From: a virus | Strand: one strand, 5' to 3' | Length of the DNA: 31,567 nucleotides | Virus record (IMG/VR): IMGVR_UViG_3300009103_000108 | Location: 1 to 31,567 of that record | Shown here: positions 8,401 through 16,670 of the stretch, piece by piece | Layout of the letters: every line of letters begins with the position of its first letter | Position numbering within the stretch: the stretch's first letter is position 1 | Notes under the pieces: model-generated | What the model saw: only the letters and a program-made list of their open reading frames with translations | Database searches by the model: none | Told to the model about the DNA's origin: nothing | Program-made: the position numbers and the translations under genes

Positions 8401-11400
8401 AGGCTCGATGCTGAATACGGATGTTATTTCTGCTCAGACTGCGATGACTGGTGATGTGGCAGACACAGATGAAGTATTGATTTCAGATGCAGGCACTCTT
8501 AAGAGAGCAGACTTTAGTGTTCTCCGAGATGCAGTGTTTAATGATGTTTCTGGTGATGCCACAGTCGCAGCCGGCGGCGCTCTCACTATTGGATCTGGAA
8601 AAGTTCATGGTGGGATGCTTAATGATGATCTGATCACGGCTGCTGGCAATGCACTCGGAAGTGCAGCCTTGGCGCAAGGCGACAAATTCTTATTTACCGA
8701 TGTGGGCACCGGCAACGATGTTCTCATGAGTGTTACCTTTTCAAATCTTGAAGATTCAATCTTCGGTAATGTTTCGGGTGATGCCACAATCGCTGCAGGC
8801 GGTGCTCTCACTATTGCGGCTGATGCGGTTCATGCGTCAATGCTTAATGATGATTGCATCAGTGGCTTTAGTAACATTGCCGCTATCCCTGCGCAGGCAG
8901 ATGAGTTCCTAATCTCTGACACTGCCAACGGTGCGCTTAAGGCTATCACCTTTGATCAACTTGAAAACTCGGTCTTTGCTCACATCTCAGGTGACGCAAC
9001 TGTTGCAGCCGGCGGTGCTTTAACTATCGCGGCTGGCGCTGTCGAGGGCTCGATGGTTGCTGATGATCTTATCTCTTCTCAGACCAACATTGGTGCTAAC
9101 GCTCTTGCTCAAGCAGATGAATTCTTGGTTTCCGACAACGGCACGCTCAAAGCCATTACATTCTCGAATCTTGAAGACATGATCTTTGGCAATGTGTCCG
9201 GTGATGCAACTGTTGCATCAGGTGGCGCCTTGACTATTGCAGCAAATGCGGTTGAAGGCTCTATGCTCAATTCTAACGTCGCCGGCGTAGGTATTGCATT
9301 AACCAGCAACACTCTTGCTCTCGACTTGAACGAAGTTGCGGAAGTTGCTGTTAATGTAGCCGCAGACAGCATCGCCTTTGTCGATGCGGACGATTCAAAT
9401 GCGACCAAGAAAGACACTATTGCCGATCTCGTAACTGCCATGGCGGGTTCAGGACTTAATTCGCCCAGCGCTGGTGTTATGGGGGTTAACGTAGACGGCA
9501 CTGGCATCGAAATATCCTCTGATGCAATCCGCCTGAAGGATGACGGTGTTACCGCCGCCAAGCTTAATGATAATATCATTTCTGGACAGTCTCAACTTGG
9601 CAGTGCCACCATTGCATCGGCAGACGAATTCTTAATGTCGGACAATGGCACCCTTAAAGCGGTTATTTTCTCAAACCTTGAGGACTCAATCTTCGCTAGC
9701 GTTTCAGGTGATGCGACAATTGCTGCCGGCGGCGCTCTTACTATTGCCGCTGATGCGGTGCATGCAACAATGCTTAATGATGACTGCATTTCTGGTCAGA
9801 CTGAATTGGCTCACGCTGATATCGCTGATGCTGATGAATTGATGATCTCTGATGCTGGTACAATCAAGAGAGTTGGTGTTGACAGTCTTCGTGATCACTT
9901 CTTCGGTGTTGTTAGTGGTGACGCTACAATCGCTGACGGTGGTGCTCTCACTATCGCTGCCGGCGCTGTCGAAAACAGCATGCTTGCCGATGACGCTGTT
10001 GGAGCAGATCAGATTGCCAGCGATGCTGTTACGAACGCGAAGATAGCAGATGGCGCAGTTGACACGGAACACATGGCGAATCTCGCGATCACCAACGCAC
10101 TAATTGATAACGCTACGATTCGCGCAGATAAGCTCGATATCAGTAACAGTACCGATATTGGCGAGGCTCTTGCTGATGACGACGTAATGAATATTGGCAA
10201 CACTAGTGCCAGCGCAAACCGCAAGACCGCAGTAAGCAGATTTAAAACATATACTAAGACAGATATTGGCACTATCGGCACTGCCGAGGCTAGTAAGGCT
10301 GTCATTCTCGACGCATCCAAGAACATTGCAACTCTGGGAACAGTGGGCTGCGGCGCTATCACATCGACAGGCGCATCCACCTTTGGCTCAGTGTCGGGAT
10401 CATCGCTAAGTGCCCTCGGCGCTGCACACATTGGTGGCACACTAACAATGGACGGTGCTGGGATTGTGTTCAATGTCGCAAACTCAGCAGGCACCGTAAA
10501 CTTACAGGTTAATGATGGCGCTGGTGCTGACACCGCGATTACTTTGGGCAAGAACGGAAAGGTTACTAAGATTGGTGACGATACGCCGAGCGATGGGCAG
10601 TATCTCTCTTGGAATGCCACAGCCGGCAAGGTTGCGTGGGCAGATGGTCTAACCGTATGGGGTATGTCAGGTTCTGATGCGCACTATTCTAGCACAGAAC
10701 TTAGAACATCAGGTGATCTCGCTGTTTCGGGCTCGGTCACTCTCGGCGGTATTTCTTCTGGCACGCCGGCTTCCAGTTTGTTCCTAGGTCTAGATAACAA
10801 TAATAACATTGTCAAGGCTGCAGCCGGCGGCTCATGGTATCTCGAAGACTCAGACGGCACAGAGGTTAATATAACCGCAGACAAGGAAGTTAAATTTATT
10901 GGCTCTGGTATTACGACTAACTGGACCGATGCATCTCATGGATCGGATGCCGATCCATATGATCTCACCTTCACAGTTGACGCCGCACAGACTGGCATTA
11001 CGTCTATCCTCGCAACCGATCTCAAGATTGGCGAGGATGATCAAACCAAGATTGACTTTGAAACCAATGACGAGATTCACTTCTACGCTGCCAACGCGCA
11101 TGAGATAACCTTAGCGGCAAACACATTCAAGCCCGCAACGGCAGATGGCATTGCTCTCGGCGCCGCCAACGCCGAATGGTCAGATTTATTCTTAGCTGAT
11201 GGCGGCACAATCCAGCTTGGCGATGATCAGGAGATACAACTGATTCACGAACACGACTCTGGACTTATTATTAAGCGTACGCGCACTAACGATAACAGCC
11301 CGGTGAACCTCACCCTTCAGACCGGCGAGACTTCCATCGAAGGTGGCGATATTCTTGGTAGATTGCAATGGCAAGCGCCCGATGAATCCAATACAGGCGA

Positions 11401-13003
11401 CGGCACAACGATTGCCGCATCGATGCATGTGCAGGCATCGGGTACGTGGAACGCTTCGGTTCAGAAATCTTCCATTGTTTGGAGCACTGCCGATGCTGGC
11501 GAACTTTACCCATGGATGCATCTGCATTATGACGGTCTTCTGAGCGGCAGCAATTGGACTGTTAATGTAGATGGTACGGGCTCATATTCAGAACTTGATG
11601 TGTGGAACCGCATTACATGCGCGCAGCAAGAGAATACTAAGATTGAACTGACGCCCGGTAAGATGACCTTACACGCCAACACAGCTACCCAGCCACAGCT
11701 TACTATTACTAACACCGAAGTTGTAGTTAACGAAGGTAGTTCCGGCGCTCAAGATTTCCGTGTTGAATCGAATGGGCAGACTCATGCTTTCTTTGTCGAT
11801 TCTACCGACAACACAGCGCAAATTAAATTCGGCGGCGGTTACGGAGATACAGGTGTTTCAATCGGCGCAACTGGTTCGATGAATCTTGACGGAGTGCTCC
11901 ATGCCCAATCTGGACTTGAAACAGGGGGCGATTTACAGGTCGGCGGTAACGACATCAAGGACAGTGGTGGTAACGTCGTCCTTTCCTTTGACGGAGACGG
12001 AAACCTCGATAATGATCTTACGATTCAGTCCTCCACCGCCGCCACTAAGCTTGTTAGCACCTCCGGCGAGAGCACTTTATACATGTACGGTCGCGGTGCT
12101 AGCATGTCTTCCGGCGGGAACATCGGCGCCGTCCGGTTCTATGGAACTGAAGACGATGGCACTGGCAACTCTGCTCAAACTAGTTATATATTGGCTGAAA
12201 CTGCAGAATCGGCATGGGCATATGCCTCTTCGTTAGCTACTAGGTTGAAGTTTGCTGTTGGTATTAATGGCTCAACCACGCTTGAAGAGGTTTTCTGTCT
12301 TGACGGGTCTAACAGCGACTACGCTAGGGTTGGCATTGGCACCATCGATCCGACTTATCTACTTTCGGTGGAAGTTGATGACGGTGCCGAATATATTGCA
12401 CAGTTTAGACAACACAGTTCGACCGGATATGGTATTCGGATCCGAAATGCTGATGATTCTTCCGGCAGGCATGTAACATTTGCGAACGATGGCGGAACAA
12501 ACGGTGGTCACATCACGATGAATGGCACCACCGTTGCTTATGGTACGTTTACTGGGTACCACCCAGCTTCGCTTCCGGCTAGCGATCATGATACTGGTTA
12601 TGAATACGGAACTATTGTTAAGATTGCGTCCGTTGATTCGACAACTTATGAAAAGTCAGTAGATTATGATGTTGCAAAAACTACCACCGCACAGGACAAA
12701 GCTGTTCTTGGCGTGTGGGCGGGCAAGATGGGCGAATGTTTTAATGATGATGGCACTCCTGATCGCGAAAGCGGGAAGCATCAAATTTTTGCACTTGGCG
12801 ATGGTCACGTCCTTGTTTGCTCCGAGGGCGGCAATATTGAGACAGGCGATTTTATCTGTTCTTCTAACATGGACGGATACGGAATGTTACAACCAGATGA
12901 CCTTTTGCACAACTACACGGTTGCCCGAGCATCCGAGCCTGTGGACTGGTCAACAGAACAATCCAACACTAAGCTTATTGCGTGTACATATCACGCGGGA
13001 TAG
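5480..13003 (+). CDS. Giant repetitive fibre-like structural protein
   Basis: This 2507-residue protein starts at an ATG behind AAGGGAGG inside the bS21-like gene. It is rich in Gly, Ser, Thr, Asp and Ala, with no membrane segments. Visible modules are: an N-terminal unique part (1-150); two near-identical blocks at about 149-361 and 529-741; eight copies of a roughly 70-residue unit starting SGDATVAAGGALTIAA at about 883-1508; a block with LKIGEDDQTKIDFETNDEIHF near 1840; and a C-terminal domain from about 2340. The end (GDFICSSNMDGYGMLQPDD, then YTVARASEP) resembles C-terminal domains of the peptidase G2 type that can self-cleave during fibre maturation; I see no SDxRLK motif of the S74 type. 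A receptor-binding or head/tail fibre is likely. Its site between protease and scaffold genes is unusual. Confidence 0.75.
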   Translation: MAPPPDDYGWAYIDAQRATASADGPSGSLQFRWGSEDLIPGQFSGSADLVFYPNSTAHSADGSPDSTTGDGAHNQQSHDMSGSSLYLYGNMYISGAIMAEKYSIREVTATEIDVSGSTIFGDTSDDTHRRTGSLEVSENVIVTKDIHVGNKIKHLGDGETDDHSDTYLDLTNDKAVLRVGSANSTTWYGSDASGSQNYVMFNGDGVDTDFFIRGAGGPTTTVFNLVASDSDVTAGAQLHISAALGPVTGSGEIHASRFVSNDIFTSGSVHIGGSDPLAQPDEKNDLVIGDHTTPAGKTGNRGMTIASTNTGVGTIRFAPFASANNGEGWIDYSGNTKNMRFGTDGLNTRMTITSTGNVGIGVTDPDTQLEVLGTGTQLKLSYDATNSTTLGIDSSGNSTLTPGGGRHTVVATNNAASGRVRLDTRLLQIGENNTSDVTIGLRGSTNDLQIVYDESAKTLAFDTSDLFIDAANARVGIGTASPVKMLHVAGSSVHGAAGSDLHAFTGDIHLTGTIGVKSDVLVGGTMWVANKIAHKHDGEGSGHSDTYFSFTDDQTVLRVGSANSTQWYGSDSSGSQNYVVFNADGVDTDFFIRGASGPSSTVFNLVASDSDVTAGAQLHISAALGPVTGSGEIHAARFVSNDIFTSGSVGIVTQGSVGIGTSAPLSQPDEKNDLVIGDNTGNRGMTIATAGTGVGTIRFARSANANDGEGWIDYSGNTKKMRFGTDGLNTRMTITSTGDVGINTSSPTCQLDVEGDARFGSVNSGTGSSNVTTFYNTLTGAACGDGGGDIFANQLYVNDIYLSGTATGITATYVSGTSADPRSYSHLGWETSGYLKASGSLTVGTNATIGGLLTTQLLKMPDNTALKILVADGNTFQEVAVAGDATISGVSAGTATVTIAADAVHSTMLNDDCISGFSNIAAIPAQADEFLISDGGVLKAITFSQLEDSIFASVSGDATVAAGGAITIAANAVEGSMLNTDVISAQTAMTGDVADTDEVLISDAGTLKRADFSVLRDAVFNDVSGDATVAAGGALTIGSGKVHGGMLNDDLITAAGNALGSAALAQGDKFLFTDVGTGNDVLMSVTFSNLEDSIFGNVSGDATIAAGGALTIAADAVHASMLNDDCISGFSNIAAIPAQADEFLISDTANGALKAITFDQLENSVFAHISGDATVAAGGALTIAAGAVEGSMVADDLISSQTNIGANALAQADEFLVSDNGTLKAITFSNLEDMIFGNVSGDATVASGGALTIAANAVEGSMLNSNVAGVGIALTSNTLALDLNEVAEVAVNVAADSIAFVDADDSNATKKDTIADLVTAMAGSGLNSPSAGVMGVNVDGTGIEISSDAIRLKDDGVTAAKLNDNIISGQSQLGSATIASADEFLMSDNGTLKAVIFSNLEDSIFASVSGDATIAAGGALTIAADAVHATMLNDDCISGQTELAHADIADADELMISDAGTIKRVGVDSLRDHFFGVVSGDATIADGGALTIAAGAVENSMLADDAVGADQIASDAVTNAKIADGAVDTEHMANLAITNALIDNATIRADKLDISNSTDIGEALADDDVMNIGNTSASANRKTAVSRFKTYTKTDIGTIGTAEASKAVILDASKNIATLGTVGCGAITSTGASTFGSVSGSSLSALGAAHIGGTLTMDGAGIVFNVANSAGTVNLQVNDGAGADTAITLGKNGKVTKIGDDTPSDGQYLSWNATAGKVAWADGLTVWGMSGSDAHYSSTELRTSGDLAVSGSVTLGGISSGTPASSLFLGLDNNNNIVKAAAGGSWYLEDSDGTEVNITADKEVKFIGSGITTNWTDASHGSDADPYDLTFTVDAAQTGITSILATDLKIGEDDQTKIDFETNDEIHFYAANAHEITLAANTFKPATADGIALGAANAEWSDLFLADGGTIQLGDDQEIQLIHEHDSGLIIKRTRTNDNSPVNLTLQTGETSIEGGDILGRLQWQAPDESNTGDGTTIAASMHVQASGTWNASVQKSSIVWSTADAGELYPWMHLHYDGLLSGSNWTVNVDGTGSYSELDVWNRITCAQQENTKIELTPGKMTLHANTATQPQLTITNTEVVVNEGSSGAQDFRVESNGQTHAFFVDSTDNTAQIKFGGGYGDTGVSIGATGSMNLDGVLHAQSGLETGGDLQVGGNDIKDSGGNVVLSFDGDGNLDNDLTIQSSTAATKLVSTSGESTLYMYGRGASMSSGGNIGAVRFYGTEDDGTGNSAQTSYILAETAESAWAYASSLATRLKFAVGINGSTTLEEVFCLDGSNSDYARVGIGTIDPTYLLSVEVDDGAEYIAQFRQHSSTGYGIRIRNADDSSGRHVTFANDGGTNGGHITMNGTTVAYGTFTGYHPASLPASDHDTGYEYGTIVKIASVDSTTYEKSVDYDVAKTTTAQDKAVLGVWAGKMGECFNDDGTPDRESGKHQIFALGDGHVLVCSEGGNIETGDFICSSNMDGYGMLQPDDLLHNYTVARASEPVDWSTEQSNTKLIACTYHAG
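5926..6562 (+). repeat. Duplicated block in giant fibre gene, copy A
   Basis: This in-frame block matches 7066-7703 at a 1140-base (380-codon) offset. Long stretches are identical at DNA level, for example around GTATTTAACTTGGTAGCCAG and GACACCGATTTCTTTATTAG. It encodes LRVGSANSTTWYGSDASGSQ through MRFGTDGLNTRMTITSTG. Confidence 0.9.
7066..7703 (+). repeat. Duplicated block in giant fibre gene, copy B
   Basis: This is the second copy of the block at 5926-6562. It differs by scattered, often silent substitutions and by small length changes that cancel, near the GDHTTPAGKTGNRG / GDNTGNRG and GSVGIVTQGSVGIG segments. Confidence 0.9.
8126..10005 (+). repeat. Eight-copy ~70-residue repeat array in giant fibre gene
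   Basis: Each unit begins with (S/A)GDAT(V/I)AAGGALTIAA, continues with AV.xSMLNDD.IS and ADEFLISDNGTLKAITFSNL, and ends with ED.IFxxV. Eight units are readable. The sixth is expanded by an insert (LALDLNEVAEVAVNVAAD to AAKLNDN), and the eighth departs from the pattern after MLADDAVGADQ. A related unit occurs in the second fibre-like gene near 22558. Confidence 0.85.
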
Positions 13004-13047
13004 GTCTTTACACGAAAATAGAAAATTGGCACTTTGCTGATGATGGA

Positions 13048-13057
13048 ACTACTTATT
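13048..13057 (+). promoter_or_regulatory. Recurrent element ACTACTTATT (candidate promoter)
   Basis: This variant of the ACTATTTATT element lies in the 100-base gap between the giant fibre gene and the scaffold gene, 56 bases before the scaffold ATG. No clear terminator hairpin is visible in this gap. Confidence 0.35.
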
Positions 13058-13103
13058 AATGGAAAACCGTATCTATTTCCTATTCTAATTAAGAGGATTA
13101 TTA

Positions 13104-14156
13104 ATGTCTAGTATGCTTGAACAGGCAATCGTTGATGCAGCGGCTTTGAAAGAGGCTGCGCTGAAGAACGCGGAAACTCAAATTCTTGAGAAATACGCGC
13201 CAGATATCAAGGATGCTGTAGACCGTCTTTTGAACGAGGCTCCAGAAGACGAAGAGCTTGGTCTTGAACCAGAAGAGCCCGGTGTTGAAAGTCCCATGGA
13301 CCCGATGGGCGGCGAGGAAGATCCCACCGCCGAGACTGACTTGGACGCTCCCCCTTCGTATGCTGAAGGTGAGAAGCTGTGCCCTTGTCCCGACGAAGAA
13401 GAGAAGATTGAGTTGGATTTAGACCAGCTAGCTGCTGCTGTTGCTGCCGAAGAAGAGGCAGGAGGCATTGGAGCCGGCGCCGCCGAGCCCCGCGAGGATG
13501 CTATGGTGGCACTCGAAGAGGGCGAAGGCGAAGAAGATATTGATTTAACTGAGGAGCAGTTGGCTGCTATCCTACAGGAGTTGACCGAAGAGGTTAACGT
13601 GACTGTAGACGTTCAGCCCGTTCCCAATGGGCATCCCGGCGATGCCACGCGCACTGAGGTCGCGGAAGCGGAAGCACAAGGTCAAGCTGCCGATAAAGAC
13701 ACAGAACTCTCGGAAGAGAACGAGGATCTGCGCAAAGCAAAGAAAGATTTAGAAGAGCAAGTCACGGCACTAACCGCCGACAAAGAAAAGCTTGCTGGAG
13801 AATATAACGAATTGAAGAGTATTGCATTGAAGATGAAGGACAACCTTGAGGAGTCCAACCTTTCCAATGCTAAACTCGTCTATACTAATCGTGTACTGAA
13901 TAGTGTCTCCTTGAATGAGCGACAAAAAAATAAAATTGTCGAAGCACTGTCTAACTCACGTACTGTCGAGGAAGTGAAGGTTATTTATGAAACCCTTCAG
14001 AGCACAGTGGGAACCGCTTCAACCAAGAAGGGTCCACAATCACTGAGCGAAGCCATTAATAGAAAGTCTACTCTCTTACCAAGACGCAAAACACAAAGAT
14101 CAGTTGGTTCCGAGCACGCGGTAAACCGTATGCAGAAACTAGCTGGTATTAAATAA
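13104..14156 (+). CDS. Prohead core scaffold protein, T4 gp22-like
   Basis: This 350-residue protein directly precedes the capsid gene, as gene 22 precedes 23 in T4. Scaffold proteins fill the prohead and are degraded during maturation. The N-terminal helix is followed by a strongly acidic, Pro/Glu-rich region (about 45-180). A coiled-coil-like helix lies at about 200-260 (EENEDLRKAKKDLEEQVTAL). A conserved C-terminal helical part follows (LVYTNRVLNSVSLNERQKNK to about 310), then a basic tail. It contains several L-x-E triplets that a gp21 protease could cut (LNEA near 43, LTEE, LSEA near 317). The ribosome site is GAGGA. Two Cys residues (CPCPDEEE near 92) are unusual in such an acidic stretch. 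Confidence 0.8.
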   Translation: MSSMLEQAIVDAAALKEAALKNAETQILEKYAPDIKDAVDRLLNEAPEDEELGLEPEEPGVESPMDPMGGEEDPTAETDLDAPPSYAEGEKLCPCPDEEEKIELDLDQLAAAVAAEEEAGGIGAGAAEPREDAMVALEEGEGEEDIDLTEEQLAAILQELTEEVNVTVDVQPVPNGHPGDATRTEVAEAEAQGQAADKDTELSEENEDLRKAKKDLEEQVTALTADKEKLAGEYNELKSIALKMKDNLEESNLSNAKLVYTNRVLNSVSLNERQKNKIVEALSNSRTVEEVKVIYETLQSTVGTASTKKGPQSLSEAINRKSTLLPRRKTQRSVGSEHAVNRMQKLAGIK

Positions 14157-14182
14157 GACAAAACAAGGAGAACAATTTAAAA

Positions 14183-15910
14183 ATGTCTATTATTAATAAA
14201 CTGACTGAAGGTATTGTTGCTCGTGATGTGTCGAAGGAAGGTGCTGCCCTGCTTGATAAGTGGGAACGCACAGGTCTTTTAGAGGGTCTTGAGAATAGCC
14301 GATCCAAGGATACTATGGCTCGCCTACTTGAGAACCAAGCTAAGGAACTACTTCGTGAGGCATCCACCATGGCTGGTGGTGACGTTGAAGGATTTGCCGC
14401 TGTTGCATTCCCCATCGTACGTCGCGTATTCGGTGCCCTCATTGCGAACGATCTCGTATCTGTTCAACCCATGAGTCTCCCAAGTGGACTCATTTTCTTC
14501 CTTGACTTCCAACATACGTCTGCCAAGCTTAACGCTGCTGCAGGCGAGTCGCTGTACGGCGGCAACGTTGTTGGTCAAGAACTCACCGGCGGCGTCACAG
14601 TTGATGACGCTACCACTGGTCATGAGCCTTCCCGTTACGGCGAGAAGTCGTTCTATGGCTTGAACCAAGGTTCTAGCTCTCCCACCGGGTCTATCACTCT
14701 CGCTTCTGGCGATGTAAAGGATTCTGGCGAGGGAGTTTTCATGGTTGGTAACTCAGCCCTTACTGATAAGTATCTTCGTTTCGATCCCGATCTTGCATCT
14801 GGCTCGTATGCGCAGGTTCTTCACATGACTCTTTCTGACGAAGAGCGTGAGCAGATAGGTCTTGACGGAAGTAACCAAAACCCTGTTGCTCTGAAGATTA
14901 CCCCTTCGAGCGGTAGTGGTGGATCTCAGGTTCGTCGCCTTTCCAAAGCTTCTGGCTCTATTCTCGAAGTCGTGTTCCACGGAACCGGCTCCTTCGTGAG
15001 TCTTGCCGCACAAGCTATGACCCTTACTCATCCACTGGTGGATGACTTCACTGGTACTGCTGCTGCTGGATCCAATCAGGCTCTCGGCGCGGTTGTCGGT
15101 ACTGATGATTGGGGCTTGGAAGCAAACGAGGGCATTGCCGAAATCGACATCAAGGTTGATTCCATCAGTGTCACCGCTGTGACCAAGAAGCTTAAGGCTA
15201 AGTGGACTCCAGAATTGGGACAGGATCTTAATGCCTATCACAATCTGGATGCCGAGGTCGAGTTAACCTCCATTCTCTCTGAGCAAATTGCTCTAGAGAT
15301 TGACCGCGAGATCGTTGAAGATCTCATCAAGGGTGCAACTGCCGGTACTTATTACTGGTCGCGCTCCCCCGGTCTGTTCGTGAAGCGTACAACCGGCGTT
15401 GAAATTGGTGCTGCTACTAAGGCTCCCGACTTCACTGGTACTGTCAGTGAGTGGTACGAGACTCTTGTAGAAACCATCAATGATGTGTCGGCTCAGATCC
15501 ACCGTAAGACTCTGCGTGGTGGCGCTAACTTCCTCGTCGTAGGACCAGAAGTTGCCAACATTCTTGAGTTCACCAGTGGATTCCGCGCTAAGATCACCGC
15601 CGATGACTCTAAGGGTCAAGTCGGTGCTGTCAACGTTGGAAGCATTTCCAAGAAGTGGGACGTTTATGTAGACCCCTACTTCCCAAGAAACGTCGTCCTC
15701 GTTGGTCGCAAGGGTGGTTCCTTCTTGGAGAGCGGTTATGTATACGCTCCTTATGTGCCACTGCAAGTCACTCCCACCATCTTTGGTGTCGAGGACTTCG
15801 TGCCACGCAAGGGTGTCATGACTCGCTACGCTAAGAAGATGGTGCGTCCTGATATGTACGGTCTAGTCATCGTCCGCAGTCTCTTAGGAGAGGGTGGATC
15901 TAGTTCTTAG
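14183..15910 (+). CDS. Major capsid protein, T4 gp23-like
   Basis: This 575-residue protein forms the capsid shell. It follows a strong AAGGAG site, sits immediately after the scaffold gene and is closed by a strong terminator, as expected for the most abundant virion protein. The segment FPIVRRVFGALIANDLVSVQ, then PMSLPSGLIFFLDF, near residues 76-111 matches the start of the HK97-type fold in gp23-like proteins. The C-terminal part (DVYVDPYFPRNVVLVGRKG and YAPYVPLQVTPTIFGVEDF) is also typical of gp23. Length is near T4 gp23 (521). A probable protease site, LLRE/A at residue 59/60, would remove the N-terminal delta domain. Confidence 0.9.
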   Translation: MSIINKLTEGIVARDVSKEGAALLDKWERTGLLEGLENSRSKDTMARLLENQAKELLREASTMAGGDVEGFAAVAFPIVRRVFGALIANDLVSVQPMSLPSGLIFFLDFQHTSAKLNAAAGESLYGGNVVGQELTGGVTVDDATTGHEPSRYGEKSFYGLNQGSSSPTGSITLASGDVKDSGEGVFMVGNSALTDKYLRFDPDLASGSYAQVLHMTLSDEEREQIGLDGSNQNPVALKITPSSGSGGSQVRRLSKASGSILEVVFHGTGSFVSLAAQAMTLTHPLVDDFTGTAAAGSNQALGAVVGTDDWGLEANEGIAEIDIKVDSISVTAVTKKLKAKWTPELGQDLNAYHNLDAEVELTSILSEQIALEIDREIVEDLIKGATAGTYYWSRSPGLFVKRTTGVEIGAATKAPDFTGTVSEWYETLVETINDVSAQIHRKTLRGGANFLVVGPEVANILEFTSGFRAKITADDSKGQVGAVNVGSISKKWDVYVDPYFPRNVVLVGRKGGSFLESGYVYAPYVPLQVTPTIFGVEDFVPRKGVMTRYAKKMVRPDMYGLVIVRSLLGEGGSSS

Positions 15911-15937
15911 AACAACTAAACCTCCAAAGTAATAAAG

Positions 15938-15970
15938 CTCCCATCTGGTTTCGATCAGATGGGAGTTTTT
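15938..15970 (+). terminator. Strong Rho-independent terminator after capsid gene
   Basis: A perfect 10-base-pair stem (CTCCCATCTG / CAGATGGGAG) with an eight-base loop is followed by TTTTT. It ends the scaffold-capsid unit. Confidence 0.92.
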
Positions 15971-15981
15971 GTATCTGCGAA

Positions 15982-15991
15982 ACTACTTAAT
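15982..15991 (+). promoter_or_regulatory. Recurrent element ACTACTTAAT (candidate promoter)
   Basis: This variant lies 12 bases after the capsid terminator, in the context GCGAAACTACTTAATTG. The same CGAAACTAnTTA context follows the terminator at 28373-28404. It stands just before the structured leader of the next gene. Confidence 0.4.
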
Positions 15992-15992
15992 T

Positions 15993-16078
15993 GTAACCTC
16001 CACCGATTTACTTCGGCTCATGTATGGCTTGCCGTGCAAGGGTTTGGGGGTTACTATGTTCAATAAAACTATGGAGGT
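15993..16078 (+). promoter_or_regulatory. Structured leader with possible ribosome-site switch
   Basis: A 10-base-pair outer stem pairs 15993-16002 (GTAACCTCCA) with 16045-16054 (TGGGGGTTAC), with one G-T wobble. It encloses two small hairpins: CCGA/TCGG at 16003-16016 and CTTGC/GCAAG at 16028-16040. The same ACCTCCA at 15996-16002 is also perfectly complementary to TGGAGGT at 16072-16078, the ribosome binding site of the next gene, so the two pairings exclude each other. This was read by eye; no folding energy was computed. Confidence 0.35.
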
Positions 16079-16086
16079 ATTAATGA

Positions 16087-16566
16087 ATGGCTTTTTCACA
16101 AAACATTGCAAGACTTCGCGATTTGCTTCAAAACTTTGAGGTGAGCGAGGTTAAGCTTCTTAAGGCAATGTCCTATCAGCGTGCAACCTTGAGTGTAGGG
16201 TCTACTAAGACTCTCGATCCTTCGGAATCGGGACGACTGGTTTTCCTTGAATCTTCGGGCGGTGCGTTTACTTGTACTCTTCCTTCCGCTGCTGCTGGAC
16301 TTCACTATCGTATGATGGTAACTGAAGATACGCCTACTGGAGCAATCACGATTGCTGCTGGTTCCGCGATCCTTTTCGGTAACGTTAACGAGTCTGAAGT
16401 TGACACCGACGAAGATGCTCCCGGCTCAAGTGGTGCGACTGGTGTTTCTAACATCATCATCGGCACTACTGCCAAGAAGGGACTCTGGCTCGAATTGTAC
16501 AGCGACGGCACGTCTTGGTATTTCTTCGGAAACGCTCAGATCGACGGTTCTGTTACGACTTCCTAA
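16087..16566 (+). CDS. Small beta-rich protein, candidate capsid decoration
   Basis: This 159-residue protein is encoded alone between two terminators, directly after the capsid gene. A short N-terminal helix (about 4-30) is followed by a beta-rich body. The pattern of LDPSESGRLVFLESSGGAFT, then TLPSAAAGLHYRMMV and GLWLELYSDGTSWYFFGNA, is common in phage surface and fibre domains. A separate, apparently strongly expressed unit next to the capsid gene suggests a head decoration protein; a fibre or baseplate role cannot be excluded. The start is an ATGAATGG doublet: the ATG at 16083 leads to an 18-codon dead-end frame, while 16087 gives the long frame. Confidence 0.7.
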   Translation: MAFSQNIARLRDLLQNFEVSEVKLLKAMSYQRATLSVGSTKTLDPSESGRLVFLESSGGAFTCTLPSAAAGLHYRMMVTEDTPTGAITIAAGSAILFGNVNESEVDTDEDAPGSSGATGVSNIIIGTTAKKGLWLELYSDGTSWYFFGNAQIDGSVTTS

Positions 16567-16601
16567 TCAGAAGCTTTCACTTATAATAAGATTTTATCTT
16601 T

Positions 16602-16628
16602 CCCCGACCCCTTGTGGGTCGGGGTTTT
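16602..16628 (+). terminator. Rho-independent terminator
   Basis: A nine-base-pair perfect stem (CCCCGACCC / GGGTCGGGG) with loop CTTGT is followed by TTTT. It ends the single-gene unit 16087-16566. Confidence 0.9.
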
Positions 16629-16640
16629 CCTTTTCGAGAA

Positions 16641-16650
16641 ACTAATTACG
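16641..16650 (+). promoter_or_regulatory. Recurrent element ACTAATTACG (candidate promoter)
   Basis: This variant lies 13 bases after a terminator and 30 bases before the next ATG, in the context GAGAAACTAATTACGAAAG. Confidence 0.35.
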
Positions 16651-16670
16651 AAAGACGGAGGATATAATGA

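Noticed and set aside
8126-10005. Regular repeats that might suggest a CRISPR array
   Set aside because: Units are about 210 bases, in frame, diverged at silent sites and translated; there are no short identical direct repeats with unique spacers.
13040-13111. A 23-codon frame (MMELLINGKPYLFP...) before the scaffold gene
   Set aside because: There is no ribosome site, and it overlaps the scaffold start; the gap is more simply a leader carrying the ACTACTTATT element.
16581-16590. TTATAATAAG as a possible promoter
   Set aside because: It lies between a stop codon and a terminator hairpin, so a transcript starting there would be ended at once.
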